A stretch of 64,000 bases of DNA from Cystobacter ferrugineus (GCF_001887355.1 NZ_MPIN01000007.1:497535-561534), one strand, 5' to 3'. Counted from the stretch's first letter, positions 26,388 to 36,595 are shown. Numbers and translations: made by a program. The notes: generated by a model not told the origin, from the letters alone.

Positions 26388-28064
26388 TCAGCTCCCCGTC
26401 TTCTCGCGCAGCTCCCGGCGGAGGATCTTCCCCACGTTGGTCTTGGGCAGATCGGTGCGGAACTCGATGAACTTGGGCCGCTTGTAGCCGGTGAGGTGCT
26501 GGCGGCAGTAGTCGAGCAGCTGGGCCTCGGTGAGGGCCGGGTCCTTCTTCACCACGAAGAGTTTGACGGTCTCGCCGGAGTGCTCGTCGGGCACGCCGAT
26601 GGCGGCCACCTCCAACACGCCCGGGTGCATGGCGACCACGCCCTCCACCTCGTTGGGATAGACGTTGAAGCCCGACACGAGGATCATGTCCTTCTTGCGA
26701 TCCACGATGCGGGTGTGTCCGCGCTCGTCCATGATGCCGATGTCGCCGGACTTGAAGAAGCCGTCGGGCATCATGACCTTGGCCGTCTCGTCCGGGTGTT
26801 TCCAGTAGCCCGCCATCACCTGGGGGCCGCGGATGCAGATCTCCCCCGGCTGGCCGAGCGGCACGTCCTTTCCCTCGTCATCGCGGATGGCGATCTCCGT
26901 GGAGGGAAGGGGAAGGCCGATGGTGCCGGAGTACTCCGTGGCGGTGGGCGGGTTGCTGGTGGCCACCGGCGAGGTCTCGGACAAACCATAACCCTCGATG
27001 ATGGGAACGCGGGTGATGGAGAACCACTTCTCCGCCGTGGCCCGCTGTACGGCCATGCCGCCTCCGTTGGCGACCCTCAGGTGGGAGAAGTCGAGCTTGG
27101 CGAAGTCGGGGTGGTGCACCAGCGCGTTGTAGAGGGTGTTGACGGCCGGCAGGATGTGGAAGGGCTGCTGGGACAGCGTCTTGATGAAGTCTGGAATGTC
27201 GCGCGGATTGGGGATGAGGATGTTCATCGAGCCCATGCGGATGCCCATGAGCCCGCAGACGGTGAGCGCGAAGATGTGGTAGAGCGGCAGCGCGCAGACG
27301 ACGTTGAGTGCCTCGGACGTATTGCCTTTCATGGCGGGCTGGAGCCAGGCCTCCACCTGCAACAGATTGGCGATGACATTGCGGTGCAGCAGCGTGGCGC
27401 CCTTGCTCACGCCCGTGGTGCCACCCGTGTATTGCAGGAAGGCGACGTCGTCGCGCGACGTCGTCACGGGCACGAGCGACAGGGGCTTGCCCTCGGCCAG
27501 CATCTGGTTGAACTTGATGGCGCGTGGCAGGTGATAGGGGGGCACCAGCTTCTTCACCTTGCGCACCACGAGGTTGACGAGTGCACCCTTCACGCCGCCC
27601 AGCAGGTCACCCATCGAGGTGACCACCACGTGCTGGACGGACGTGCGCTCCAATACCTGCTGGAGCGTGATCGCGAAGTTCTCCAGGATGAAGATGGCCT
27701 GGGCGCCACTGTCCTTGAGCTGGTATTCCAACTCGCGCGGCGTGTAGAGCGGGTTGACGTTCACCACCGTGTAGCCCGCGCGGAGGATGGCGGCGATGCA
27801 GACCGGGTACTGCAGCACGTTGGGCATCATGATGGCGACGGTCGCGCCTCGTGCGAGCCCCCGGGATTGCAGCCACGCACCCACCCGCTGCGACAGGAGA
27901 TCGAGCTCCCGGTAGGTGATGGACTTGCCCATGCACTTGAATGCCGGGCGATCGGCGAACTTGCGGAACGACTCTTCCAACAGGTGGGTCAGCGAGGGGT
28001 ACTGCTTGTCGTCGATCTCGGCTGGAACGCCTGACGGGTAGTGTTTGAGCCAGATCTTCTCCAT
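26388..28064 (-). CDS. fadD: Long-chain fatty-acid-CoA ligase
   Basis: 558 residues, collinear with E. coli FadD from MEKIWLKHYP (E. coli MKKVWLNRYP) to KTNVGKILRREL. The ATP-binding loop YTGGTTGVSKGA, the gate motif EGYGLSETSP, and DIGIMDERGHTRIVDRKKDMI with GFNVYPNEVE are all intact. It activates exogenous or membrane-derived fatty acids to acyl-CoA at the inner membrane for beta-oxidation or lipid remodelling. I chose the start at 28064 and not the in-frame ATG 57 bases upstream, because it matches the E. coli N-terminus and has AGGAG eight bases before it. No beta-oxidation genes are adjacent. Confidence 0.95.
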   Translation of the reverse strand: MEKIWLKHYPSGVPAEIDDKQYPSLTHLLEESFRKFADRPAFKCMGKSITYRELDLLSQRVGAWLQSRGLARGATVAIMMPNVLQYPVCIAAILRAGYTVVNVNPLYTPRELEYQLKDSGAQAIFILENFAITLQQVLERTSVQHVVVTSMGDLLGGVKGALVNLVVRKVKKLVPPYHLPRAIKFNQMLAEGKPLSLVPVTTSRDDVAFLQYTGGTTGVSKGATLLHRNVIANLLQVEAWLQPAMKGNTSEALNVVCALPLYHIFALTVCGLMGIRMGSMNILIPNPRDIPDFIKTLSQQPFHILPAVNTLYNALVHHPDFAKLDFSHLRVANGGGMAVQRATAEKWFSITRVPIIEGYGLSETSPVATSNPPTATEYSGTIGLPLPSTEIAIRDDEGKDVPLGQPGEICIRGPQVMAGYWKHPDETAKVMMPDGFFKSGDIGIMDERGHTRIVDRKKDMILVSGFNVYPNEVEGVVAMHPGVLEVAAIGVPDEHSGETVKLFVVKKDPALTEAQLLDYCRQHLTGYKRPKFIEFRTDLPKTNVGKILRRELREKTGS

Positions 28065-28187
28065 TCGCGTGTCTCCTCGCCATTCGAAGGTGATGGGACT
28101 GGAATGGTAGTGGATCCCCATGCCGGCACCTCAAGCGCGGAGTTCACGGGGCGTGTGGATGTGGACCGATGCGGACGGCGCGGGGCG

Positions 28188-29954
28188 TCAAGAAGAGGGG
28201 AGGAGCCCGAGTCCGGCGAGCAGGGTGAGGGTGAGGCTCACCAGGCTCTCTCCGGCGATGAGGCCCGCGGCCAGGGGGACGGTGGCGACGAGCGCGAAGG
28301 CGGGCCGGGCGCGGGTGAGGAGGGCCGCGGCGAGCGAGCCCAGGAACATGGACAGGGAGAGGGAGGGGGGAAGGGCGAAGGCGATGCCGACGCCGATGGC
28401 CGAGGGAACGAAGGGGCGCAGGCGCTCGGGGGCGTGTTGCTCGAGCAGCGCCAGGAGGATGCCGCTCACGCCGCCGGCGAGCGCGCCCCAGCGGGAGGCC
28501 GGGGCCAGGGCCTCGAGGCCCGCGGCGAGCACCCGGGCCACCCCCGCCACGAAGGTTCCTCCGGGCGCGGGGAAGTGCTCCTCGGAGAGGACGGAGGTGT
28601 CCGGGACGAGGAGCAGGAAGGCGGGGACGATGACGGCCGAGCCGACGAGACAGCCCCAGAGTTGGGCGAGCACGGTCTGCCGGGGAGTCGCGCCGAGCAG
28701 CGAGCCGGCCTTCACGTCGGTGAGCAGATCCGCGCTGGTGGCGGCGGTGGAGCCGGAGAGGCTGGCGGCGATGGCGTTGGCCAGGGGGTTGCCGGGCATG
28801 ACGACGCCGAAGGCGAGCTGGGCGAGCTGTCCCAGGGCCCCCGAGGGGGTGACATCCGTCTCCCCGGTCACCCGGCACGCCACCACGGCGAGCGCGAAGG
28901 ACAGCAGCACGCCGAGCAGCCCCAGGTGGGGGGGGATGCCGAAGACCCCGTCTCCCAGCACCACCGTCCCCAGCGAGAGCAGCGGGAGGCCGGCGAGCAG
29001 CCAGGAGCGTGGAACCTGTCCCGGGCCCGCGCCAGCCTCCGGGCCCACGGCTCCGGGCTGGACGAGCGAGGAGAACGCGCGGCGCAGCACGTCCCGCCGT
29101 GACAACAGGTGGGTGAAGGCGGCGCTCGTCACCAGGGCGGTGCCTGGCCACATGCTCCAGTCGAGCGCGTGGTTGAAGTCGGGTTGGGGCAGGGTGCCTC
29201 GAACGTGGAGCCAGGGGACGAGCACGCCGAAGCAGGTGATGGCGCCGAGCAGGAGCGAGGCGGCGATGCGCGGGCCCACCAGGGCGCCGACTCCGGGGGA
29301 GAGCAGGCCGAGGTCGAGGGAGAAGGAGAGCGAGGCCAGCGGTACGCCCTGGAGCGAGCCTGGAAGGGGCAGAGAGGCGGGCACCCGCTTCAGCCCATCG
29401 CGGGCGAGCGTGAGCAGGCCGGCCACCAGGGCCGCCCCACCGAGTACCCGGGTTCCCTGGCGCGCGGAGACGTCTCCCTGCTGGAGCATCCGCGCCGCCG
29501 AGGCCGCGGCCAGTCCGGAGGGGAAGGGGAGGCGCTCGCGGTGGAGGAAGGCGCGCTGGAGCGGGACGGCGAAGAGGACACCGAGCGCGGAGATGAGCAG
29601 CGTCCAGCAGAAGAGGGCCCAGCCCGGCGGGTGGTGGCCGGAGAGCATGAGCCACGCCACGTTGGCGGAGATGAGGGTGCCTCCCGTGGAATAGCCCGCC
29701 GAGGAGGCCGTGGACTGCATGGCACTCGTCTCCAGCAGGGACAACCCGGGGTGGGCGCGGGTGCGCCACGGCCACGCCAGTGCCCGGTACATGCCGAGTC
29801 CCAGCACGCAGGCGATGATCGTCACCGGAAAGGCCAGCCCCGTCTTCAGTCCGACGTAGAGGTTGGTGAGGCTCAGCCCCGCGCCCAGGAGGCCGCCGAG
29901 CGCCAGTGCGCGGGGGGTGAGTGCCCTGCCGGACGCGCTCCGCTCCTCTCGCAT
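28188..29954 (-). CDS. OPT/YSL-family oligopeptide or metal-chelate transporter
   Basis: 588 residues (from 29954) of almost continuous hydrophobic segments, 14-16 by eye. Family landmarks are LTNLYVGLKTGLAFP near the N-terminus, ETSAMQSTASSAGYSTGGTL, ALPFPSGLAAA-type LPFPSG, and ADLLTDVKAGSLLGA in the second half. OPT proteins import peptides or, in the YSL branch, metal chelates across the inner membrane. Cargo cannot be told. I chose ATG 29954 over an upstream ATG because the extra 14 residues are polar and unconserved-looking. It is alone, 124 bases beyond fadD and 60 bases after the histidine kinase, all on the same strand. Confidence 0.85.
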   Translation of the reverse strand: MREERSASGRALTPRALALGGLLGAGLSLTNLYVGLKTGLAFPVTIIACVLGLGMYRALAWPWRTRAHPGLSLLETSAMQSTASSAGYSTGGTLISANVAWLMLSGHHPPGWALFCWTLLISALGVLFAVPLQRAFLHRERLPFPSGLAAASAARMLQQGDVSARQGTRVLGGAALVAGLLTLARDGLKRVPASLPLPGSLQGVPLASLSFSLDLGLLSPGVGALVGPRIAASLLLGAITCFGVLVPWLHVRGTLPQPDFNHALDWSMWPGTALVTSAAFTHLLSRRDVLRRAFSSLVQPGAVGPEAGAGPGQVPRSWLLAGLPLLSLGTVVLGDGVFGIPPHLGLLGVLLSFALAVVACRVTGETDVTPSGALGQLAQLAFGVVMPGNPLANAIAASLSGSTAATSADLLTDVKAGSLLGATPRQTVLAQLWGCLVGSAVIVPAFLLLVPDTSVLSEEHFPAPGGTFVAGVARVLAAGLEALAPASRWGALAGGVSGILLALLEQHAPERLRPFVPSAIGVGIAFALPPSLSLSMFLGSLAAALLTRARPAFALVATVPLAAGLIAGESLVSLTLTLLAGLGLLPSS

Positions 29955-30014
29955 GGGCGGGAGACTACTCCGGCCCGCGGAGCAACTCCAAGGCACGAGC
30001 CCGTGCCGGTGGGC

Positions 30015-31856
30015 TCAGGCCGGGGTTTCCCGCGCGTTCAGGGGCAGATCCAGGGTGAAGCGCGCGCCATGGCCCTTCCCCTGGCTTTCACAGCGCAGCC
30101 GGCCCTTCATCGCCTCGGCGGCCAGCGCGCTGGAGTGGAGGCCGAAGCCATGGCCGTCCTTCTTGGTGGTGAAGCCGTGGGAGAACAGCCGCGTCAGGTG
30201 CTCCGGGGCGATGCCCACCCCATTGTCTTCCACTTCGATGCGCAGCCACTCCTCGCCCTCGCGCCGCACGCGCAGCGACAACTGCTTGTCATCGCGTCCG
30301 CTCTCCGCCAGCGCATGCCGCGCGTTGCCCAGCAGGTTCACGAGGATCTGTAGCAGCCGGTGCCGGTCCAGCGGCAGCGGTGCCACCTCGGCGTACTCGC
30401 GTTGGATGCGGATGCCCAGACGCTCGAAGGAGTCCAGGTGCAGGCGCAGCGCGTTGTCGATCAGCTCGGGCACCGTGACCAGCTCCACCCGGCCCACGAC
30501 GCGGGCGTTCTCCTGCTGCAGGCTCACCACCTCGCGGATGTGCTCCACGTTGCGCAGCAGTTCCTTCATCTCCGTGAGCAGCTCCTCCTGCTCCTGCACC
30601 AGGTGCCGGGACACCGTGGACAGGTACCGCGGAAGCTGACGCCCCCGGGTGTCCTCCGTCAGGAAGGTGGACAGGTTCGCTTCGTGCTCGCGCAGCAGCT
30701 CCGAGGCACGCAGCAGGGACGCGGTGCGCGAGCCTTGCAGCCGCTCGAGGACGAGCGACGCGGAGACGTTGACGCTGTTGAACATGTTGCCCACGTTGTG
30801 CAGCACTCCCGTGGCCATCTCCGCCATGCCCGCCTGGCGCGACACCTCCATCATACCCCGGTGCAGCTCTCCCAGCTTCGCCTCGGCCTCCTTGCGCTCC
30901 GTGATGTCCCGCCCGAAGAGCGTCACCCCCACGGGCCGCTCCCCCTCTCCCCACATGGGGTGGAGCGCCACATCGAGCACCCAGGTGCGCTGGGGGCTCC
31001 GCCTGACCCACTCGAAGCGGACGCTCTCTCCGCGCAGGGCACGCCGCAGGCTGGTGCGCCATTGCTCCTGCACGACGGGGTCGCTGCGTTGATCCAGCTC
31101 GGTCCCCGGGCGCAGCTCCCTGCCGTACATCTCCTGGAACATCTTCCTCGCCACGGTATTGGACGTGATGAGGCGCCCCTGCTCGTCGAGCGAGCACACC
31201 GGATCCGCCGTGCTCTCCAGCAGGCTGTGCAGCTTGCGCTCACTGTCGCGGACCGTGGCGGAGGCCTCGTCCCGCGCGATGCCAAACAGCGAACTCAGTC
31301 CCCAGCCGAGCAGCAGGATGAGGGAGTCGAGCGCTCCGGCGATCCACGCCTGGGTGTTGGCGAAGATCGGCTCCCGGCTTCCAAACCCCGACTGGTAGAG
31401 GGGGAGGAGGAGCCCCGAGTTGAGACAGATGAAACCCGTGAAGACGAGCCCGGCTTTCACTCCCATCAAGTAGACGGCCAACAGGGGGATGAGCAGGCTG
31501 GCCGCATGCGAGGCGACGATCTGACGGGGCATCAAGAACGTCGTCAGCAGGTACCCGGTCAGCATGGTTCCGCAGACCAGGAGCGCCCCGAGCCGGAGCA
31601 CGCCTCCCGCTCTCAGGTACACCAGGATCGACATGAAGCCGATCGCGGCGCCCGTGCCGCTCTTCACCAGCGGCGCGCCCCCGTTCACTCCCAGGGCGGA
31701 GCTGAGTGCGAGCACCAGGGACGTGGCTGTCAGAAGGAGGGTGCTGCCCACCAGGACCCGGTAGCGGCCCAGCTCACCTGGTGTCAGGTGGCGTCGGCTC
31801 TTGGGCAACAGGGCATCCAAACGCCCAAGCAACCACGTCCACCGGCCTGCGCCCAT
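30015..31856 (-). CDS. Membrane-bound PAS sensor histidine kinase
   Basis: 613 residues. Six or so membrane segments occupy about residues 35-200, then comes a PAS domain (about 215-340, SLLESTADPVCSLDEQG). The phosphoacceptor region has VLHNVGNMFNSVNVS with His near 352, a variant H-box common in myxobacterial kinases. The ATPase domain has N-box NLLGNARHALAES, G1 VEDNGVGIAPEHL, the loop GFTTKKDGHGFGLH, and G2. No receiver domain or partner regulator is adjacent. The ATG at 31856 follows GGAGAGG at good spacing, so the longer upstream open frame is not used. Signal and target are unknown. Confidence 0.88.
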   Translation of the reverse strand: MGAGRWTWLLGRLDALLPKSRRHLTPGELGRYRVLVGSTLLLTATSLVLALSSALGVNGGAPLVKSGTGAAIGFMSILVYLRAGGVLRLGALLVCGTMLTGYLLTTFLMPRQIVASHAASLLIPLLAVYLMGVKAGLVFTGFICLNSGLLLPLYQSGFGSREPIFANTQAWIAGALDSLILLLGWGLSSLFGIARDEASATVRDSERKLHSLLESTADPVCSLDEQGRLITSNTVARKMFQEMYGRELRPGTELDQRSDPVVQEQWRTSLRRALRGESVRFEWVRRSPQRTWVLDVALHPMWGEGERPVGVTLFGRDITERKEAEAKLGELHRGMMEVSRQAGMAEMATGVLHNVGNMFNSVNVSASLVLERLQGSRTASLLRASELLREHEANLSTFLTEDTRGRQLPRYLSTVSRHLVQEQEELLTEMKELLRNVEHIREVVSLQQENARVVGRVELVTVPELIDNALRLHLDSFERLGIRIQREYAEVAPLPLDRHRLLQILVNLLGNARHALAESGRDDKQLSLRVRREGEEWLRIEVEDNGVGIAPEHLTRLFSHGFTTKKDGHGFGLHSSALAAEAMKGRLRCESQGKGHGARFTLDLPLNARETPA

Positions 31857-32350
31857 TGACGACCTCTCCGCTCGAGGCAAGAACCCAGGTCGCGCGGCCG
31901 CAAACCCCCCCCCGAGTGAGCGGCGGCCCTGAGACGCCCGCAGCGGTTCCTGGCTATCACGCGCCGAAAGCCATGGGCAACCGCTTGGAGCCATGTTTGA
32001 GCGGATTTGTTCAGCCTCATCGTGCGCGCGAGAACTCCAGACATCCAGTGAAAACAACACTGCCCTGGAGACCGCCCATGAATGGGGAAAAACTGACTTA
32101 CTGGATTTGAAAGCGTATTCCCGGCCCTCCGGGAGGGTGGACGGGGCGCTCCCGGGTGTTTCGCGGCACCGCGCGTCCATGTTCCCTGGAAGTATCCAGG
32201 TGGGTTGTCCCGCCCGTGGGGGGAGGCGAGTGCTGTGAGGACGGCGCGGGCCTGTCCTGCTAGAAGGCGGCGGCGACCGGCCCGGCTCTTCGTCACCTGG
32301 AACCGGGCTCCCTGCCCGTCGCGGTGTCTTCCGACAAGGACCCCCCTGAC
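31857..32350. other. Divergent intergenic region between kinase and GH3 genes
   Basis: 494 bases with no gene I can support. The middle (about 31990-32120) is less GC-rich than its flanks and is where promoters for the two divergent genes would be expected, but I see no convincing -35/-10 or sigma-54 pair. A GGCCCTCC/GGGAGGGT-like imperfect hairpin lies near 32123-32140. Confidence 0.4.
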
Positions 32351-34660
32351 ATGTCCGAACAAATCAAAGACTACAAGGCCAGAGCGCAGCAGCTGGTGTC
32401 CCAGATGACGCTGGAGGAGAAAGCCCTGCTCATGTCTGGCAATGGCGCGTGGATGACCCACAAGGTCGAACGCCTGGGAATTCCTTCCATCTTCATGGCG
32501 GATGGCCCGCATGGGCTCCGGAAGGCATTGGGACCCAATACGGCGGACAGCGTCCCCGCGACCTGCTTCCCCACCGCGTCCGCCCTGGCCTCGAGCTGGA
32601 ATCCGGAGCTCATCGGAGAGATTGGCGCGGCCCTGGCGCGCGAGGCGCAGGCCAATGACGTCCAGCTCTTGCTGGGTCCGGGCAACAACATGAAGCGCTC
32701 TCCCCTGGGCGGGCGCAACTTCGAGTACTTCTCCGAGGATCCCTTCCTGGCCGGCCACCTGACGGCCGCGTACATCAAGGGGCTGCAGGGCCAGGGGGTG
32801 GGCAGCACCCTGAAGCACTTCGCGGTGAACAATCAGGAACACGAGCGGATGGTGAGCAGCTCCATCGTGGATGAGCGCACCCTGCACGAAATCTACCTGC
32901 CCGGTTTCGAGATCGCCGTCACCCAGGCGCAGCCGTGGGCGATCATGTGCTCCTACAACAAGATCAACGGCGTCTATGCCTCCGAGAACCACCTGCTGCT
33001 CGAGGACATCCTCCGGGATGCGTGGGGCTTCCAGGGGTACGTGGTGTCCGACTGGGGCGCCGTCCATGACCGCGTGAAGGGCATCATGGCCGGGTTGAAC
33101 CTGGAGATGCCCGGCAGTGGCGACGTGAACCGCAAGAAGATCATCGAGGCCGTCACCGCGGGCCAGCTCCCGGAGTCCCGCCTGGACGAGGTGGTGGCCG
33201 GACTGCTCGCCGTGGTCCTCCTGGCCTCGGAGCGCCGCCGGAGCGGCGCGCGCTTCGACGTGGACGCGCACCATGCCCTGGCGCGGCGGGCGGCGGGCGA
33301 GAGCATCATCCTCCTGAAGAACGAGGACGAGCTGCTGCCGCTGGAGACCGGAGGAAAGAAGAAGATCGCCGTGATTGGCGCGTTCGCCAGGGATCCCCGC
33401 TACCAGGGCGCTGGAAGCTCGCAGGTGAATCCGACCCGCATCTCCAACGCCTATGCCGAGCTGGCGGCGATCCTCGGCGGCGAGGAGCGCCTGTCCTACG
33501 CGAGCGGCTATGACCTCGAGGGCGTCACCACCGCGCAGCTTCTCGAGGAGGCGCGGCAGCAGGCGAAGAACGCGGACCTGGCCATCGTCTTCGCCGGGCT
33601 GCCGGACAGCCACGAGTCCGAGGGCTTCGATCGCTCCACCCTGGACATCCCCGAGGGCCACAACCGGCTGATCGACGCGGTCAGCCAGGTGCAGCCCAAC
33701 ACGGTGGTGGTGTTGATGAACGGCTCGGCCATCACCATGCCCTGGGTGGGCCGGGTGAAGGCCATCCTGGAGGGCTGGCTGACGGGACAGGCGGGCGGAG
33801 GCGCCATCGCCGACATCCTGACCGGCAAGGTCAATCCCTCGGCGAAGCTGGCGGAGACCTTCCCGGCGCGGTTGGAGGACACGCCGACCTTCACCGAGTT
33901 CCCCGGCCTCAACCAGCAGGCCCGCTACGGCGAGGGCGTCTTCATCGGCTACCGGTACTACGACAAGAAGAACATCACGCCGCTGTTCCCGTTTGGTTTT
34001 GGCCTGAGCTACACGACCTTCGCCTACTCGGAGCTGTCCTTCAGCGCGCCGTCCATCCAGGACACCGAGAGCCTGACCGTGGAGCTGAAGGTCAAGAACA
34101 CGGGGAAGGTGGCGGGCAAGGAGATCGTCCAGCTCTACGTCCGCGAGGACAAGCCCGTGGTGAGCCGTCCGGACAAGGAGCTCAAGGCCTTCACCAAGGT
34201 GGCGCTCGAGCCCGGCGAGGAGAAGACGGTGCGCTTCACGCTGAGCCGGCGTGACTTCGCCTACTACAACACCAACCTCCACCGCTGGTCCGTCAACCCG
34301 GGCCGCTTCGACATCCTGGTGGGTGGCTCGTCCCGCAACCTGCCCCTGCGCAAGCACGTCCTGGTGGAGGTGGCCCAGCAGGAGGTGGTCTCGCTGTCAC
34401 GCCACTCCCTGGTGAAGGAGTTCAAGGAGCACCCCAAGGGCAAGGAGTTCTACCCGCAGCTCGTGGGCGTCATCATGGGCGGGGCGACCGAGGAGCCTGG
34501 CTCCGTCAAGCGCACGCCCGAGGAGGAGCGCGCCCGGAAGAAGGCCGAGATGTCGACGCTGGTGTTCGCCCACGACATGCCCGTCTACAAGCTGGTGCTC
34601 TTCTCCGAGGGCAAGTTCTCCGAGCAGAGGCTCAACGACATCCTGGCGCGGGTGCAGTAG
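32351..34660 (+). CDS. GH3 beta-glucosidase
   Basis: 769 residues, no signal peptide, so probably cytoplasmic. The N-terminal barrel carries MADGPHGLRK, KHFAVNNQEHERM and the nucleophile motif VVSDWGAVHD (Asp near 234). The second sandwich domain follows (LKNEDELLPLE, FAGLPDSHESEGFDR), then a C-terminal fibronectin-like domain (NPGRFDILVGGSS). About 100 further residues at the end (after residue 670) are helical and charged, beyond the usual end of the family. It would hydrolyse cello- or laminari-oligosaccharides imported after GH16/GH3 action outside. An AAGGA lies ten bases before the chosen ATG, and an earlier GTG in frame is less likely. Confidence 0.88.
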   Translation: MSEQIKDYKARAQQLVSQMTLEEKALLMSGNGAWMTHKVERLGIPSIFMADGPHGLRKALGPNTADSVPATCFPTASALASSWNPELIGEIGAALAREAQANDVQLLLGPGNNMKRSPLGGRNFEYFSEDPFLAGHLTAAYIKGLQGQGVGSTLKHFAVNNQEHERMVSSSIVDERTLHEIYLPGFEIAVTQAQPWAIMCSYNKINGVYASENHLLLEDILRDAWGFQGYVVSDWGAVHDRVKGIMAGLNLEMPGSGDVNRKKIIEAVTAGQLPESRLDEVVAGLLAVVLLASERRRSGARFDVDAHHALARRAAGESIILLKNEDELLPLETGGKKKIAVIGAFARDPRYQGAGSSQVNPTRISNAYAELAAILGGEERLSYASGYDLEGVTTAQLLEEARQQAKNADLAIVFAGLPDSHESEGFDRSTLDIPEGHNRLIDAVSQVQPNTVVVLMNGSAITMPWVGRVKAILEGWLTGQAGGGAIADILTGKVNPSAKLAETFPARLEDTPTFTEFPGLNQQARYGEGVFIGYRYYDKKNITPLFPFGFGLSYTTFAYSELSFSAPSIQDTESLTVELKVKNTGKVAGKEIVQLYVREDKPVVSRPDKELKAFTKVALEPGEEKTVRFTLSRRDFAYYNTNLHRWSVNPGRFDILVGGSSRNLPLRKHVLVEVAQQEVVSLSRHSLVKEFKEHPKGKEFYPQLVGVIMGGATEEPGSVKRTPEEERARKKAEMSTLVFAHDMPVYKLVLFSEGKFSEQRLNDILARVQ

Positions 34661-34691
34661 TCCGCGGCGCCCCGGTGCCGTGAAGGCGGCG

Positions 34692-34721
34692 GGGCGCATC
34701 CACCCGGAAGTGGATGCGCCC
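34692..34721. terminator. Bidirectional hairpin terminator between convergent genes
   Basis: GGGCGCATCCAC pairs perfectly with GTGGATGCGCCC (34710-34721) across six bases. Outer bases TGAAG (34681) and CTTCA extend it with a bulge. It lies between the convergent GH3 and peptide-binding genes. No long T-run. Confidence 0.75.
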
Positions 34722-34740
34722 GCTTCACCGCCCGAGGTGG

Positions 34741-36456
34741 CTACTGCTTGGGCTTGATCTCCGTCAGGACGAGGAGGTTCTCCGGGGGGGCGTTGGGCGT
34801 GAGCTTCGCGTAGGGGTTGTCCTGGTTGGGGAAACCCGTGAAGCGGCGCGTGCTGTACTCACCCCAGGACGGGCCGGGGAAGAGCGGGATGACCGGCGCG
34901 TTCTCCACGAAGAGCACCTGGAGCTGATCGGAGATCTTCTTCTGCTCCGCGGGATCGCTCGTGGCCTCGAACGCCTTGAGCAGCGCGTCCGCGTCCTTGT
35001 GGCCGAAGCGGTGCCAGTTGCGCGCCGCGACCGTGCCCACCGGCTGCACCGTCTCGGTGCCGAGGAAGTCGCGGTAGACGTAGTACGGATTGGGCTCCTC
35101 GGAGGACCAGCCCATGGACAGATCGAACTCGCCCTTCTGGATGCGCTCGAACCAGGGGCTGAAGTCGTAGGTCTTCAGGGTCGCGTCGATGCCCACCTGC
35201 TTCAGGTTCTGCGCGATGATCTGCGCGGCGCGCACCCAGTCGGACCAGCCCGTCACCACGTTGACGTCGTAGCGCAGGGGCTTCTTGTCCGGTCCCACGC
35301 GAATGCCATCGTCGCCGCGCTTGTAGCCCGCCTCGTCCAGCAGGGCGCCCGCCTTGGCGGCGTCGAACTTCACCCAGTCACCGGACTCCACGGCCTTGGG
35401 GTTGCGCCAGCTGTTGTGGGTGTCGCTCAGGCCCGTGGCGTCCGAGGGCCGCGTGTAGTTGTACATGGCGACCTTGACGATCTGCTCGCGGTCGATCGCC
35501 ATGCTGATCGCCTTGCGCACGCGCACGTCGTCGAAGGGCTTCTTCGTGGTGTTGGCGTAGAGAATCACCGTGTTGCCCACGAGCGGGAACCAGTAGTGAT
35601 TGTTCTCCTTGTCCTTGCTCACGTAGAGCCGCTCGATGTCCGGCACGAAGTTGCCCGCGTAGTCCACCTCGCCATTGAGGAGCGCGAGGTTGGCCTGGTC
35701 GTTGCCGGGATAGGCCGGGAAGCGCAGGGACTGGACGTAGGGCTTGCCCTGCTGCCAGTAGTTCGGGTTGCGGCCAATCTCCCAGACCTGGTTCTGGAAG
35801 ACCTTGATCTCCGTGAAGGGCCCCGTGGCCACGGGGTTCTCGTTCTTGTAGGAGACCGGGTCGGCGACGTCCTTCCACTTGTGCTCGGGGACGATCGGCT
35901 GCTGCGCGATGTAGAGCAGGCCGGGCACGAAGACGCGGCTGAAGGTGAACTCCACCGTGGCGTCATCCTTGGCCTGCACGCCCTCGAGGAACGCCCAGAC
36001 GCTCGAGAGATCCAACGCCTTGTGCTTCTTGAGCAGCTCGAAGGTGAAGGCCACGTCCTTGGCGGTGAACGCCTGGCCGTCCGACCACTTCACTCCCGGA
36101 CGCAGGGAGAAGGTGAGCGTCTTGTTGCCCTCGCCCCACGTGTACTTCTCGGCGAGCCACGGCACGTAGTCCGCCTTGAGCACGTTGAAGATGAGCATGG
36201 GCTCGTAGATGCCCGCGCGGGTGGGCCAGCGCGAGCTGCTGCTGGCCAGCAGGGGATTGAAGTTGCGAATCCAGGAGGTCTGCGCCTCCTGGGCGATGGT
36301 GACGGCCGTGGCCTTCGCCGCCGCGGGAGCCGTCGCGGTGGCCGCCGGCGTGCTCCCCTCCTGTTGCTTGCTCTTCGAACAGCCCGCCAGTCCCCCCAAG
36401 GAGACAAGACCCATGCACATCACGACTAGCCGGCGTTGCATCCACTGGTTGTTCAT
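34741..36456 (-). CDS. Peptide/oligopeptide ABC transporter substrate-binding lipoprotein (SBP family 5)
   Basis: 571 residues. Lipobox LAGC with Cys26, then a Ser/Lys/Ala linker. The binding-protein family 5 fold follows: WIRNFNPLLASSS, GIYEPMLIFN, the family signature KWSDGQAFTAKDVAFTFELLKK, ATGPFTEIKV and RVRKAISMAIDREQI. It would be anchored in the periplasm and hand peptides, glycosides or related solutes to a DppBCDF-type permease, none of which is adjacent. This is an orphan binding protein. The start is backed by AGGAG nine bases upstream. The mention of sugar enzymes nearby leaves a cello-oligosaccharide role possible, as some family 5 proteins bind these. Confidence 0.88.
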   Translation of the reverse strand: MNNQWMQRRLVVMCMGLVSLGGLAGCSKSKQQEGSTPAATATAPAAAKATAVTIAQEAQTSWIRNFNPLLASSSSRWPTRAGIYEPMLIFNVLKADYVPWLAEKYTWGEGNKTLTFSLRPGVKWSDGQAFTAKDVAFTFELLKKHKALDLSSVWAFLEGVQAKDDATVEFTFSRVFVPGLLYIAQQPIVPEHKWKDVADPVSYKNENPVATGPFTEIKVFQNQVWEIGRNPNYWQQGKPYVQSLRFPAYPGNDQANLALLNGEVDYAGNFVPDIERLYVSKDKENNHYWFPLVGNTVILYANTTKKPFDDVRVRKAISMAIDREQIVKVAMYNYTRPSDATGLSDTHNSWRNPKAVESGDWVKFDAAKAGALLDEAGYKRGDDGIRVGPDKKPLRYDVNVVTGWSDWVRAAQIIAQNLKQVGIDATLKTYDFSPWFERIQKGEFDLSMGWSSEEPNPYYVYRDFLGTETVQPVGTVAARNWHRFGHKDADALLKAFEATSDPAEQKKISDQLQVLFVENAPVIPLFPGPSWGEYSTRRFTGFPNQDNPYAKLTPNAPPENLLVLTEIKPKQ

Positions 36457-36595
36457 CTAAGGCGCTCCTGGATTCCGTAGGACCCGCTTCGGGTGGCTCG
36501 AAACGAGAAGGTAGTGCGCACACCTACCCAGGTATGGCTTAGCATGGTTCTTCACCTCCTCCACCTTCAGACGTATGTGGTCGCGCGGAGAGTCT

